Part shown: piece by piece, positions 10,034-18,328 of the stretch
Position numbering within the stretch: position 1 is the first letter of the stretch
How the letters are laid out: each line of letters starts with the position of its first letter
The notes under the pieces: generated by a model
Seen by the model: only the letters and a program-made list of their open reading frames with translations
What the model was told of the DNA's origin: nothing
Database searches by the model: none
Origin: DAOQVB01 sp964400865
GTDB lineage: Bacteria; Patescibacteriota; Microgenomatia; UBA1400; PJMF01
NCBI GenBank assembly: GCA_964400865.1
Contig: CAYNWG010000003.1
Span: 1 to 54,201 of the forward strand
Direction: 5' to 3'
DNA: 54,201 nucleotides
Translations under genes and position numbers: made by a program

Positions 10034-10039
10034 TACGAT
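10034..10039 (+). promoter_or_regulatory. -10 box of a predicted leaderless promoter
   Basis: TACGAT ends 7 nt before the ATG at 10047. The spacing matches the leaderless arrangement seen throughout the window and supports 10047 over the ATG at 10038, which lies inside this box. Confidence 0.5.
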
Positions 10040-10046
10040 GATAACC

Positions 10047-10946
10047 ATGATAAATGCAGTCACTCCTACTGGCGAACCAATTCCAGAATCCAACCCTGAT
10101 ATAGAAAACATTCCACCAACGCCCAACCTAGCTTCGGTTACTCCAATTGTGGAAACAGCTGTCACCTCACAAACTCAACCACTTGCACTGAATGTGCTGC
10201 CACCCCTCAGTCAAACCGAAAATCATACTACAAACGAACCCCCAGCTCCAACCTATTTGCAACCTGCTCCCGGTGCTAACCCTGCTCCCAACACACCCAC
10301 ACCTATCCCCGCACCTTTTTCTGGTACCACTGCGCCAAAATACACCAGCGACTCAAACAACCAATCAGTCTCAAAAAGGAAATTATTTGGGTATTTCTTA
10401 CTTGGATTTTTGCTTAATTTTCTTTTTCTTATCCCCACCGTGCTTTGGCTTGCCTTAAAAAGCAAAGTTGGTACAAAACAAAAATTTGTGGCATATCTAG
10501 TGGGTTTTGTGAGCTCCCTCGTTATTGGAGCATTCTTTAACGGAGTACTTACACAATTTATTAGCCAAAAATTAACTGAAACAATCCCAAGTTTGGCTTA
10601 TGTACCACAAACCATCAGTACTGTGTATCCAGAGTTAGAAGCTAGTGCTTCGGTGTACTACGAAAAAGAATTTACCAACGGATCAGAACTATCCACATCT
10701 ACGCTGACGGTCAACGTATCATCTCCAGAACCACTCGATTCAAACATGTACAAACAAGTTGGGATTTTAGCCTGTGACGCCCTTGTCAATCACAATGAAT
10801 CATTTGATAGAGTAGCAGTGAGCCAAACTGGAAAAAAGAAAGTGTTCATCTTTACTATTGATACTTTTGCCACCATCGATCAAACCTGTTTTGAATGGTA
10901 TGGTGGACCTCCGCCTATTTTGCCAGATACCTCAGTACTGGAATAG
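10047..10946 (+). CDS. Hypothetical membrane protein with long Pro/Thr-rich N-terminus
   Basis: The product is about 299 residues. The first hundred or so are low-complexity and Pro/Thr/Asn rich without a signal peptide. A basic patch (VSKRK) and two membrane helices follow (LFGYFLLGFLLNFLFLIPTV and FVAYLVGFVSSLVIGAFF). The C-terminal 130 residues look like a folded soluble alpha/beta domain with two cysteines. By the positive-inside rule the N-terminus is cytoplasmic and so is the C-terminal domain. I do not recognise the family. Confidence 0.75.
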   Translation: MINAVTPTGEPIPESNPDIENIPPTPNLASVTPIVETAVTSQTQPLALNVLPPLSQTENHTTNEPPAPTYLQPAPGANPAPNTPTPIPAPFSGTTAPKYTSDSNNQSVSKRKLFGYFLLGFLLNFLFLIPTVLWLALKSKVGTKQKFVAYLVGFVSSLVIGAFFNGVLTQFISQKLTETIPSLAYVPQTISTVYPELEASASVYYEKEFTNGSELSTSTLTVNVSSPEPLDSNMYKQVGILACDALVNHNESFDRVAVSQTGKKKVFIFTIDTFATIDQTCFEWYGGPPPILPDTSVLE

Positions 10947-10957
10947 TTGACATATTT

Positions 10958-10966
10958 TGATATAAT
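10958..10966 (+). promoter_or_regulatory. Extended -10 promoter, predicted leaderless
   Basis: TGATATAAT is a perfect extended -10 (TGn-TATAAT). It ends 8 nt before the ATG at 10975, leaving no room for a Shine-Dalgarno leader. Confidence 0.7.
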
Positions 10967-10974
10967 TCTACTGT

Positions 10975-11409
10975 ATGACTACTAATGGTTTAGAACGAGA
11001 TGGGGTTGTCAATTTAGAAGATCCTGAAAAAGAAATAAGGGCCCACTTGGCATACATTGATCGTTTAAGAGGCCCTGTTACTGTTAGTCTAATCTTAGAA
11101 ATGTTAGAAAAATCGGTATTTAAACTCGATGATTTTACACAAGGTTTAAAACCGCGACTCTTCCTTGTGTACCTCAAATATAACTCTGATTTTTTACTGG
11201 AGCTTAAAGAGTTGATCGATAAAGGGCTGCCATTAGTTGGGGTAATTGAGCAGGTAAAACCAATAATAATAAAGTACGTTACACAGCTGATGCCTCACTT
11301 GTTCGATCAGATTTTTTGGGAATTTATCACTCAAAAGTATGAGGATATGCTGGATGACTACGCTCATCAACTACCACAATACCTGCTACGAATATCTCAG
11401 GCTGCTTAA
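10975..11409 (+). CDS. Hypothetical alpha-helical cytoplasmic protein
   Basis: The 144-residue protein has no signal or membrane segment. It is predicted mostly helical, with amphipathic stretches (VSLILEMLEKSVFKLDDF, LPQYLLRISQAA). The start is supported by the extended -10 immediately upstream. I recognise no family or catalytic motif. It converges on the IPP isomerase gene with a small hairpin between them. Confidence 0.7.
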   Translation: MTTNGLERDGVVNLEDPEKEIRAHLAYIDRLRGPVTVSLILEMLEKSVFKLDDFTQGLKPRLFLVYLKYNSDFLLELKELIDKGLPLVGVIEQVKPIIIKYVTQLMPHLFDQIFWEFITQKYEDMLDDYAHQLPQYLLRISQAA

Positions 11410-11423
11410 AGCATAATTGCTTT
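11408..11423. terminator. Small bidirectional hairpin between convergent genes
   Basis: AAAGCA and TGCTTT form a 6-bp stem with a TAAT loop directly after the stop of the plus-strand gene and just before the stop of the minus-strand gene. The A and T ends give short tracts in both directions. It is a weak but well-placed terminator candidate. Confidence 0.4.
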
Positions 11424-11425
11424 AT

Positions 11426-11995
11426 CTAGATCAATTCTTTCACTTCTCGCCAGGCTAATTCAAACCATGGGACAAAGAATTCGGATTGATTCAGTTGTTT
11501 TTGGATGTGTGATGAATTAAGCCACTGGAACTCGGCAACTTCATTGGGGTTGACCGACAACTCTCCGTCGTAATTGGCAACAACACAGTGGTTAATTTCA
11601 TTCTCAGACCATTCTGCGGAATAAACAGCGTGATACTCATAGGCAGACACTACATGTACGTTATGCACTTGCCCAATTTGCAGACCGAGCTCGAAGGGCA
11701 AGCGTCGAAGTGCGGCTTGCTCAATCGTTTCATTAGGAAACCAAGGATGAGATGAGCAAGCCGCATCCCACCACAAGGGCCACAAGGGTTTTTTTTGACT
11801 TCGTTGCGTAATTAGCCACTCGCCTTTCTGATTTTGCAAAAAGATGGTAAAGGCCCTATGGAGTCTTCCCGCTTTTTGATGAGCCTCAATTTTGCCGATC
11901 TCACCAATCACTTCATCGGCGCTATTGACCAACATAATGGTTTCAGCACCAGATTCCATTTTTTTGTTTTGATTACCTAGGTCTGTGAATTGCAT
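11426..11995 (-). CDS. idi: Isopentenyl-diphosphate delta-isomerase, type I (Nudix fold)
   Basis: From ATG 11995 the product is 189 residues, the usual Idi length. It shows AGRLHRAF with the two metal-ligand histidines (about H39, H46), WWDAACSSHPW with the catalytic cysteine (about C80) and metal histidine H83, a Nudix-like EQAALRRLPFELG and the acidic pair in SENEINH (about E131, E133). The enzyme interconverts IPP and DMAPP for polyprenyl synthesis. An upstream in-frame ATG (12055) would add 20 unrelated residues; TATAAT at 12003-12008 ends 7 nt before 11995, which argues for the shorter form as a leaderless start. Confidence 0.88.
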   Translation of the reverse strand: MQFTDLGNQNKKMESGAETIMLVNSADEVIGEIGKIEAHQKAGRLHRAFTIFLQNQKGEWLITQRSQKKPLWPLWWDAACSSHPWFPNETIEQAALRRLPFELGLQIGQVHNVHVVSAYEYHAVYSAEWSENEINHCVVANYDGELSVNPNEVAEFQWLNSSHIQKQLNQSEFFVPWFELAWREVKELI

Positions 11996-12055
11996 TCTCA
12001 ACATTATATATCCCACTGGTCTATTCACTTTGGCAAAATATTGGCTGGAACCCAC

Positions 12056-12083
12056 TTGACGCCAACCGCTTTACTAGTACAAT
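12056..12083 (+). promoter_or_regulatory. Sigma-70-like promoter
   Basis: TTGACG (12056-12061) and TACAAT (12078-12083) are separated by 16 bp. The expected start near 12090 leaves a short leader that holds the strong Shine-Dalgarno AGGAGG at 12091-12096. This is one of the few transcripts here with a classical ribosome binding site. Confidence 0.75.
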
Positions 12084-12105
12084 CTAGATCAGGAGGAAAG
12101 ACTAT

Positions 12106-12552
12106 ATGGAAATATTATCTACTGTTGAAACCCCTGAAGATTTAGAAAATCAAATCGGTATTGACGAAGAAAAGCTTCGCGAGGCAGTTCTCAAGCTGAG
12201 TGAAAATACTGATACCGTAGGCGAATTATTTGAAAAACTTGGATTAACGGAAGAAGAAGCAGTCGAGTTACAACAACAATACGGACTTTCTGGTAAAGAT
12301 TGGCTGGATATACTAACTTTTGGCTCAAGAGACTCAGCTATACAAATGGCCTTCATGTATGTGCTAATGATAGCAGTGGTAATTGGTTCACTTGCGGTGA
12401 CTGATGCGTTTATCGTTGAAAAAGGCTGTACTCCGCCAGAATTCCTCGCTAGTTTTCTAGGTGTTTTCGCAGTTGTAACATTAATGTCATTTGGGTCATT
12501 CTTAGCATTTAATGTTATTCGTGAACTTAAAAAGAGAAAGAAAATTAAATAA
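12106..12552 (+). CDS. Hypothetical two-helix membrane protein with acidic helical N-terminus
   Basis: The 148-residue protein has a charged helical cytoplasmic region (about 1-78, with a repeated Leu/Glu pattern that may fold as a small helical bundle), then two membrane helices (AFMYVLMIAVVIGSLAV and FLGVFAVVTLMSFGSFLAF) and a strongly basic C-terminus (KKRKKIK). AGGAGG 9 nt before the ATG and a good promoter mark the start clearly. No family recognised. It ends immediately against the convergent gene at 12553. Confidence 0.8.
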   Translation: MEILSTVETPEDLENQIGIDEEKLREAVLKLSENTDTVGELFEKLGLTEEEAVELQQQYGLSGKDWLDILTFGSRDSAIQMAFMYVLMIAVVIGSLAVTDAFIVEKGCTPPEFLASFLGVFAVVTLMSFGSFLAFNVIRELKKRKKIK

Positions 12553-12966
12553 TCATTCGCAAGTTCCCACTACATAGCCAAGGTGTTGATAGCTTGATTC
12601 TCCTAATGATTTAGTTCCTGTTTCCCCATAAAATCGACACCCAGCGCAGGCATTGGCGTATTGTAAATTCTGAATTGTTTGTTGACCTTCTCTCAAGACA
12701 GTATAGTAAGAACAAACTGTTTCTTTGGGAAAGGTATCGCAAGATGCTTGGTACTCCTGGCCAGATTGTTTAAAAAACTGACTGCAATCGGTCGACAGAT
12801 TAGCTGGTACCCCTACATCAGCATTTTTTTGAATTTCTTCACCTAATATTCTGTCCGTAGCATCAGTTGAAAAGGGCGTTTGAGAATCAGTCATACGACT
12901 CACAATGAAAACTCCAATGACCACTACTAGCACAAATCCAACAAATAACGTAATAGTTTTCTGCAT
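12553..12966 (-). CDS. Small anchored or secreted Cys-containing protein
   Basis: From ATG 12966, preceded by GGGAGGAAG (12971-12979), the product is 137 residues. An upstream in-frame ATG at 12996 would place that Shine-Dalgarno inside the gene, so the shorter start is preferred. One N-terminal helix (ITLFVGFVLVVVIGVFIV) is followed by a small outside domain with eight cysteines (TDCSQFF, ASCDTF, VCSYY, ACAGCRFYG, GTC), consistent with disulfides. No known family seen. Confidence 0.75.
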   Translation of the reverse strand: MQKTITLFVGFVLVVVIGVFIVSRMTDSQTPFSTDATDRILGEEIQKNADVGVPANLSTDCSQFFKQSGQEYQASCDTFPKETVCSYYTVLREGQQTIQNLQYANACAGCRFYGETGTKSLGESSYQHLGYVVGTCE

Positions 12967-13033
12967 ACAACTTCCTCCCAATCTTAAAATATACACCTAC
13001 GCAATAGATATGTCTATCTGATTCTCTTTGAAA

Positions 13034-13699
13034 CTATTCTGATGTAGTGTGAAAAATTTCTGATTTGACCTCTGATACCGCCAGTGGAACTGTGGTTTGG
13101 ATTAGTGACGTAATTTCGTCTTTGGCTGTTGCAAGATTTAGCCAACTTTCCCATTGATCTCTAGCTAACACCACGGGCTGTCGATCATGAATCGATTTAA
13201 GTGGCGCAATTGCGGAGCGAGTAATAATGGTACAACTCTCAACCGTGTGCTGGCCATCAGTCCAAGTTTCATATAATCCCGCTAAACCCACAATTTCCTC
13301 TCCAACTACTTCCACTCGGTAGGGTACTTTTTGGGGCTTGGATCCATCCATTTTAACTACTGTCTTAAATTCGTAAAACCAGGTTGAGGGGATCAAACAT
13401 CGTTGATGATGCGACCAGGCCGACCGGTATGTCGGCTTGGTCGCGACATCTTCCGAGCGAGCGTTGAATGTACTAAACTTCATTTTCCTCGGATCATCCT
13501 TCCACCAGTTGGGAATGAATGACCAATAACGCATTACTAGTTTATTTGGCGAATTCTTAGAAATTGTCGGAATTAATGACTTGGGATAAAACTTAATTGA
13601 CTGAATATCTTTTTCGTCTTTTGGCATGTTTGATACCTGAAATAAATCCGCAATTTGTCGCGCACTCATGCCAGTGGAAAATGCAAAAAAACCACACAT
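13034..13699 (-). CDS. SRAP domain protein (YedK/HMCES), abasic-site DNA-protein crosslinker
   Basis: The 221-residue protein starts MCGFF, so Cys2 becomes the N-terminal nucleophile after Met removal. NARSE (N79), CLIPSTWFYEF (E110) and SIHDRQPVVL (H171) match the active-site residues of E. coli YedK and human HMCES, and length matches. SRAP proteins form a thiazolidine crosslink with abasic sites in single-stranded DNA and shield them. The start lies one base after the stop of the upstream anchored-protein gene, so the two are probably co-transcribed. Confidence 0.95.
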   Translation of the reverse strand: MCGFFAFSTGMSARQIADLFQVSNMPKDEKDIQSIKFYPKSLIPTISKNSPNKLVMRYWSFIPNWWKDDPRKMKFSTFNARSEDVATKPTYRSAWSHHQRCLIPSTWFYEFKTVVKMDGSKPQKVPYRVEVVGEEIVGLAGLYETWTDGQHTVESCTIITRSAIAPLKSIHDRQPVVLARDQWESWLNLATAKDEITSLIQTTVPLAVSEVKSEIFHTTSE

Positions 13700-13700
13700 T

Positions 13701-14429
13701 CTATTGCAATACCTTCATTTCTGTTGGTGCACTACCAGTAAAGTTTAGTGTCCCTCCAGTAAAATTGGCCTGTTGAACATCCAGTCCGGGTACATTGCTA
13801 ATAATATGATTGGCCACACTAACAAAAGTGCTGTTGGCATCAATTTTTCCTAACGGCACTGGTAAACGCCCGACTTCTAAATAATCAATTTGTGCGGTTA
13901 CCTGATTATTTGTCACACTACCTGTGCCTTTCCCATAAATAATCGGGTTCGTCGCAATTACACCCAAGAAATTCATGCCTTTTTCTACGTCTGCTTTGGT
14001 ATATTGAGTACCTCCAACCTGACTAATAAAGCCATCCAGCCGATCCATTCGCAATCTTCCAGCCACTTCAACAGAACCATCGGGGGAAAATTTAATTTGA
14101 ACTTGATCAACAGGCATATACTTCCAAGTACTATAATTCAGTCTCCCCGACACTTCTTCTTGCGTAAATGAGGCTGCTACTGGCTCAGAACCAGAGTAAA
14201 CGACTGATTTACCCTCGATGGGCGACTCAAGGCTTTCAATTTTGGCAGCCGATTTTATTAGATACTCACTGAAGTTTTCCTGAGTTGCCACTACACCTAA
14301 ATCCCTTGGTTTGTCTGAGCCAAACCAACTTGAAACTATTGGTACAAAGCCCAAATAGCCCAAAACCAAAATTGAGCCAACAACTATCAGCACTACTGTT
14401 CCAAATAAAAAAAGGAGAAATGTTTTCAT
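13701..14429 (-). CDS. Hypothetical membrane-anchored protein
   Basis: The 242-residue protein has an N-terminal membrane helix (FLLFLFGTVVLIVVGSILVL) and an outside domain of beta-strand character (VQIKFSPDGSVEVAGRLRM, TAQIDYLEVGRLPVP, FTGGTLNFTGSAP). The architecture recalls lipid-binding anchored families such as YpmS/DUF2140 or DUF2993, but similarity is too weak to assign. It is cotranscribed with the SRAP gene and divergent from the surface-protein island. Confidence 0.75.
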   Translation of the reverse strand: MKTFLLFLFGTVVLIVVGSILVLGYLGFVPIVSSWFGSDKPRDLGVVATQENFSEYLIKSAAKIESLESPIEGKSVVYSGSEPVAASFTQEEVSGRLNYSTWKYMPVDQVQIKFSPDGSVEVAGRLRMDRLDGFISQVGGTQYTKADVEKGMNFLGVIATNPIIYGKGTGSVTNNQVTAQIDYLEVGRLPVPLGKIDANSTFVSVANHIISNVPGLDVQQANFTGGTLNFTGSAPTEMKVLQ

Positions 14430-14488
14430 AATAGAATTATTATCTCTCGAAGTGGCCAGATGTCAAATAAGTTGAGTAAATTAGCGTA

Positions 14489-14518
14489 TTGACTTCGCCA
14501 AGAAACTATCTCTATACT
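14489..14518 (+). promoter_or_regulatory. Promoter of the surface-protein island (predicted leaderless)
   Basis: TTGACT (14489-14494) and TATACT (14513-14518) are separated by 18 bp. The -10 ends 7 nt before the ATG at 14526, so transcription would begin at or next to the start codon. Confidence 0.6.
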
Positions 14519-14525
14519 GGATGAT

Positions 14526-15581
14526 ATGAAACTTCGAAAACAATCGTATTCTTTGGTTGGTTTGCTTTTAGCTGTTTTTTTTGCGCTCTTTAGCCCCCTA
14601 TTTGTAACACAAACTCAAGCGGTGGAAGCTGGTAGCACCTATATGCGCTGTGACCGTATGAAAGAAAATACCAATCCCGGCAACTGTTTGGTAGTTTTTA
14701 CGACATCATCAACTGCGGCCACAGAAACTACCATCAAGCTAACACTTGATGCAGAATGGGTATCTACTACGAATTTTTCCACAACTCCGGGAAACTACAC
14801 AGTATCCACTGCCGGATTACCAGTTGGCGTAACCGCGATGCCAGGTATTGCAACAGCTGACAATGTCTCAGGCAATACTATTCGCTTTCCAGTTACCGCT
14901 CTTACTAACAGCACTACCTACGGATTTTTTATTACTAATGGTGGCACTGGTCTGATTAGCAATCCCGCAGCCTCCACTACCCAAATACATACTATTTTCA
15001 CTCGGACTGGTGCTGATGCCGCGACTGCAGACACTAAAGATGTGGCAGTACCCACCATTGCCAACGACCAAATTGTTATCACTGCCACAGTGGCTCCAAC
15101 TTTTACTTTTGTCTTTAACAACAATGCTCAAAATCTAGCATTAGCCGTGGGCTCAGTCATTTCAGGGACGGGCACCACAATTACCGTCACCACTAATGCA
15201 GCTAGTGGTTGGAGCGCATGGGCTTTGAGTGCTAATCAATCACTTGATTCTGCTGCGTCTGGAGATACCATCGTTACGACTGGTACAGTCAATGATACCC
15301 CAGATACAATCAGCGCGGGTACTGAAGGGTATGTCTTAGATGTTGATCTCACTACGGATGGTGCTAGCGGAGGTACGGTTACGATCGATCCTGAGTATAA
15401 CGGCACGACAACATCAATGGGTGGCACCCTGAGCGCTACCTATGAAGCGATAGCAACCGCTAATGGTGCTGCTAGTAGTGACGTACTTACCCTGATTCCA
15501 AGAGTTGCAATTTCAGGTTTGACAGAAGCAGCCACTGACTACACCGACACACTGACAGTTGTCGGAGCGGGAATCTTCTAG
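14526..15581 (+). CDS. Secreted WxL-like surface protein with module shared with the 966-aa protein
   Basis: The 351-residue protein has a signal peptide ending near TQAVEA (about 35). Residues about 40-180 (RMKENTNPGNCLVVFTT ... NYTVSTAGLPVGVTAMPGIA ... TYGFFITNGG ... VPTIANDQIVITATV) match the N-terminal module of the protein at 29509-32409 closely enough to be read by eye. The C-terminal half is beta-rich, with a GWSAWALSAN tryptophan motif and a final YTDTLTVVGAGIF strand, resembling WxL or spore-coat-U type surface domains. It heads an island with two DUF916-like anchored proteins, the partners expected for WxL proteins. Function is inferred as cell-surface complex assembly. Confidence 0.8.
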   Translation: MKLRKQSYSLVGLLLAVFFALFSPLFVTQTQAVEAGSTYMRCDRMKENTNPGNCLVVFTTSSTAATETTIKLTLDAEWVSTTNFSTTPGNYTVSTAGLPVGVTAMPGIATADNVSGNTIRFPVTALTNSTTYGFFITNGGTGLISNPAASTTQIHTIFTRTGADAATADTKDVAVPTIANDQIVITATVAPTFTFVFNNNAQNLALAVGSVISGTGTTITVTTNAASGWSAWALSANQSLDSAASGDTIVTTGTVNDTPDTISAGTEGYVLDVDLTTDGASGGTVTIDPEYNGTTTSMGGTLSATYEAIATANGAASSDVLTLIPRVAISGLTEAATDYTDTLTVVGAGIF

Positions 15582-15587
15582 TACACT
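15582..15587 (+). promoter_or_regulatory. -10 box of a predicted leaderless internal promoter
   Basis: TACACT begins one base after the TAG of the first island gene and ends 7 nt before a GTG at 15595. This supports the GTG as start of the next gene. Confidence 0.4.
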
Positions 15588-15594
15588 GCTTAGT

Positions 15595-16734
15595 GTGCAA
15601 AAGCCATCAATACATATCAGCTCACTATTATTCATAATTGCATTTTTTCTGCTGTCATACTTCCCAGTCTTCGCCCAAGTCGATGAGCGACCGCAGGCTG
15701 GATTTACCATCGCCTCTGATTCTGCCTTGATTACTGAAACAACTGAGCTGAGTGGTACTCCCACTGTGACTCCACTGCCCCCACCCGTCAATGCTATCAA
15801 CCTCACCTTGTCTCCCATTACGCTTCAGTTAGAAGTTAAGCCAGGAGAATCTAAATCCGGAGAAATTAAAATTCGCAACAACAGTACGGAGCCTGAAGCG
15901 CTCCGAGTTTCGTTTGCGACCTTTTCTTTTAACGAAACTACTCAGCAAATTAATCTTAATAATCAGAGTGACGAAACATTCCTGCAATGGATATCGGTTG
16001 ATCAACCAGAATTCGTGGTCCAACCCTCTGAGTGGTCAACTGTCAATGTCACCTTTGCTCCACCGCCAGAAGCTTCACTGGGATATTATTTCGCAGTTAT
16101 CTTTAATCGGGTTAGTGAACCAGCAGAAGACGGGACAACCAAGATTGCAGGAGCACCAGCCGTACTTGTTCTCAACAATGTTATTTCTCCATTTGCCAAA
16201 CGCGAACTACAACTGGATTCATTCAAAGTTCCCAAGATTTGGGTAGAATTTCTACCCCAACAATTCTTACTAAACATTAGAAACAGTGGCAACGTTCATT
16301 TGCCACCTACCGGTAATATTTTCATTGATAGTGGTACAAAAAAAGATATTGCTGTACTTTCAATCAATCCTGCCAACAGTTTGATTTTACCTGATTCAAG
16401 CCGAGAATATTCTGTAACTTGGAACGATGGTTTTCCCAAATGGGTAGCAGCTGCAGAAAAAGACCAACCAGTATTAGATGAAAATGGTCAACCCAAACAA
16501 AAGTTAGAATGGAACTTTGCTGAAGCAGATCGATTCCGAATTGGCAAGTATACTGCACACCTTTTGCTAGTGTATGATAATGGCGAACGTGACGTACCAA
16601 TTGAGTCATTTGTTTCATTTTGGGTGATACCATGGCGAATCAGCATAGCAGTCATCATTGTCTCCATCTTTTTCCTACTAGGCATCAGGTCAACCCTAGC
16701 TGGTGTTTTTCGATCCTTCAAACGAAAAAAATAA
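15595..16734 (+). CDS. DUF916-like membrane-anchored surface protein (first of a pair)
   Basis: From GTG 15595 the product is 379 residues with a clean signal peptide (SSLLFIIAFFLLSYFPVFAQ). An immunoglobulin-like region follows (INLTLSPITLQLEVKPGESK, SGEIKIRNNSTEPEAL, LGYYFAVIFNRV), typical of DUF916/WxL-interacting proteins. A second beta domain (FLLNIRNSGNVHLPPTGNIF) precedes a C-terminal membrane helix (ISIAVIIVSIFFLLGIRS) and a basic tail (FKRKK). An upstream in-frame TTG at 15559 would overlap the previous gene and spoil the signal peptide. The gene ends in an A7 run followed by TAA, discussed as a possible -1 frameshift into the next gene. Confidence 0.85.
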   Translation: MQKPSIHISSLLFIIAFFLLSYFPVFAQVDERPQAGFTIASDSALITETTELSGTPTVTPLPPPVNAINLTLSPITLQLEVKPGESKSGEIKIRNNSTEPEALRVSFATFSFNETTQQINLNNQSDETFLQWISVDQPEFVVQPSEWSTVNVTFAPPPEASLGYYFAVIFNRVSEPAEDGTTKIAGAPAVLVLNNVISPFAKRELQLDSFKVPKIWVEFLPQQFLLNIRNSGNVHLPPTGNIFIDSGTKKDIAVLSINPANSLILPDSSREYSVTWNDGFPKWVAAAEKDQPVLDENGQPKQKLEWNFAEADRFRIGKYTAHLLLVYDNGERDVPIESFVSFWVIPWRISIAVIIVSIFFLLGIRSTLAGVFRSFKRKK

Positions 16735-17669
16735 TCCCGATTACAATAGCTTGGTTCGTTTTTTTATTTTTTTCTTTTAGCAATCCTAAGACTATTTTGG
16801 CTCAAACTGCCTCAGCCTCAAGTTCTGCCATCATCATTTCGCCGACTTTTCAGGAAGTCACAGTAAACGCAGATGACACAACTCAGACTGCGCAAATTGA
16901 AATCTCCAACCAAACCAATAAAAAACAATTATTTGAGGTATTTGCGGTTTCGGTCAATCAATTTGATAACCAAGGCAACTTTACGTTGGCGGACAAACCG
17001 CTTTCTAACTCTAACTCACCAGATTCTGCGTACATTACCTTCCCAAGTCCCGAATTGGAAATATCACCAAATCAAGTGGCTACAATTCCATTTACAGTTT
17101 TAAATACTCAAAATCTGTCGCCCGGTGGGAACTACTCTGTAGTAATTGTTCGGGCAAAACCAGATCAAGATGATTCACTGCCAAATCAAAGCGTCTTGCC
17201 AGCTGTGTCGTCATTTGTGTTGATTAGAAAAATAGGAGGTGAACAATACAATCTATCGTTGTTGGAAATATCCAATGATCATCAGGTGTGGTGGCAATTA
17301 CCCAAAACATTGAGTTTGGTCTTCGAAAATCAAGGCAATATTCACACAACACCTAGGGGTCAAATAAAAATTACCGATGTATTTGGCAAGGTGGTAGTAG
17401 AAGGCACCATCAATGAAGGCTCGCAATTTGTCTTTCCCCGAACACAAAAAGAGCTGCAGGTGCAACTGAGACAAATTCGCCCCAGCTGGCCAATTATGTT
17501 GTATACCATTACTGTACGGGGTGAATCAAGTCCTGGAGCAATCTCATACTTTCAACAATCATTTAGCGTCTTTGTTTCTTATGTTGGCATCATACTCTCT
17601 CTCTTAGTTGGTTTAATACTGAGCGCTGGCGCATGGTCTCTCCACAAAATCCTGAGGAAGAAGGCATGA
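16632..17669 (+). CDS. DUF916-like membrane-anchored surface protein (second of a pair; start uncertain)
   Basis: The frame encodes a helix (IIPITIAWFVFLFFSFSNP), an LAQTASASS export-site-like segment, a DUF916-like beta region (ISPTFQEVTVNADDTTQTAQ, GGNYSVVIVRAKPDQDD), a second beta domain (LSLVFENQGNIHTTPRGQI) and a C-terminal membrane helix, parallel to the preceding protein. The nearest ATG codons (16620, 16632) lie about 100 bp inside the upstream gene and give an unlikely hydrophilic leader before the helix. No ATG, GTG or TTG lies near the expected signal-peptide start; ACG AAA AAA at 16722 is the best match in position. The frame is -1 relative to the upstream gene at an A AAA AAA slippery site. 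Confidence 0.8.
   Translation: MANQHSSHHCLHLFPTRHQVNPSWCFSILQTKKIIPITIAWFVFLFFSFSNPKTILAQTASASSSAIIISPTFQEVTVNADDTTQTAQIEISNQTNKKQLFEVFAVSVNQFDNQGNFTLADKPLSNSNSPDSAYITFPSPELEISPNQVATIPFTVLNTQNLSPGGNYSVVIVRAKPDQDDSLPNQSVLPAVSSFVLIRKIGGEQYNLSLLEISNDHQVWWQLPKTLSLVFENQGNIHTTPRGQIKITDVFGKVVVEGTINEGSQFVFPRTQKELQVQLRQIRPSWPIMLYTITVRGESSPGAISYFQQSFSVFVSYVGIILSLLVGLILSAGAWSLHKILRKKA
16725..16734 (+). promoter_or_regulatory. Candidate -1 frameshift site A AAA AAA followed by TAA
   Basis: Seven A residues (16725-16731) are in the correct phase (cgA AAA AAA TAA) for simultaneous -1 slippage just before the stop of the first DUF916-like gene. Slippage continues as ATA ATC CCG in the frame of the second gene. 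The fused product would have a sensible topology: outside, helix, basic cytoplasmic loop, helix, outside, helix. Confidence 0.4.
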
Positions 17670-18328
17670 GGTTGAACAATCGATGGCGAATTTTACTGAT
17701 TCTTATACTAATTTTGACAGTGTTATTGGTGATATTTTTTACTCAGTTTGTGGGAGAAAAATTTGGCACGGTTTCGGTCGATACCCTTTCTGAACGCTCG
17801 CAAGAATTTATAGCATCGGAACAACAAAAAGGCGGTTCCGAATGGAGAAATAGGTGGGTCGCCATTTCGGCTACACCCGCAGTAGAAAAGACAGCATCTG
17901 CTACAACTGACTGTTTTAGAGTGATAGCGCCATTTCCTATCCGATCAATCGAAAAAAATGATACGAAATCATGCGTAACCACTTTCCGAATCAGCTCTCC
18001 CTATAGCCGAGTAACCATTAGTTTAAGTACCTTATCAACCAAATTAACTGAACACTCGGCCGTACTCATGCGAGAATCAAATACTAAATCGTACACACCC
18101 ATCGCCTACATATCTCAGTTATTTCCGATTTATAAAATATATTCTGATCCGCAGGGAGTAAGTTTTTTTGCTGATACAAATGGGGAGTTGTTATCTGTCG
18201 TATTTAGTGAAACTTCTAGTCAAGAAACTATCGTGCAACAGTCTTTACCAAGTATTCTTGAAGCCATCCAAATTATTCCAAAAACCGAACGACAACTTGC
18301 TGCAACAGCTGCAAACAGCTTACAATGA
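17666..18328 (+). CDS. Small membrane-anchored surface-island protein
   Basis: From ATG 17666 the product is 220 residues. The ATG overlaps the upstream TGA (ATGA) and is preceded by GAGGAAGAAGG, so it is translationally coupled. One N-terminal helix (ILLILILILTVLLVIFF) anchors an outside domain with two cysteines (TTDCF, KSCVTTF) and a mixed alpha/beta appearance (YIKIYSDPQ-like segment and VVFSETSSQETIVQQSLPSI). The C-terminal form recalls PsbP-like 'YPSDW' anchored domains common in CPR genomes, but I cannot assign it. Confidence 0.8.
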   Translation: MRLNNRWRILLILILILTVLLVIFFTQFVGEKFGTVSVDTLSERSQEFIASEQQKGGSEWRNRWVAISATPAVEKTASATTDCFRVIAPFPIRSIEKNDTKSCVTTFRISSPYSRVTISLSTLSTKLTEHSAVLMRESNTKSYTPIAYISQLFPIYKIYSDPQGVSFFADTNGELLSVVFSETSSQETIVQQSLPSILEAIQIIPKTERQLAATAANSLQ

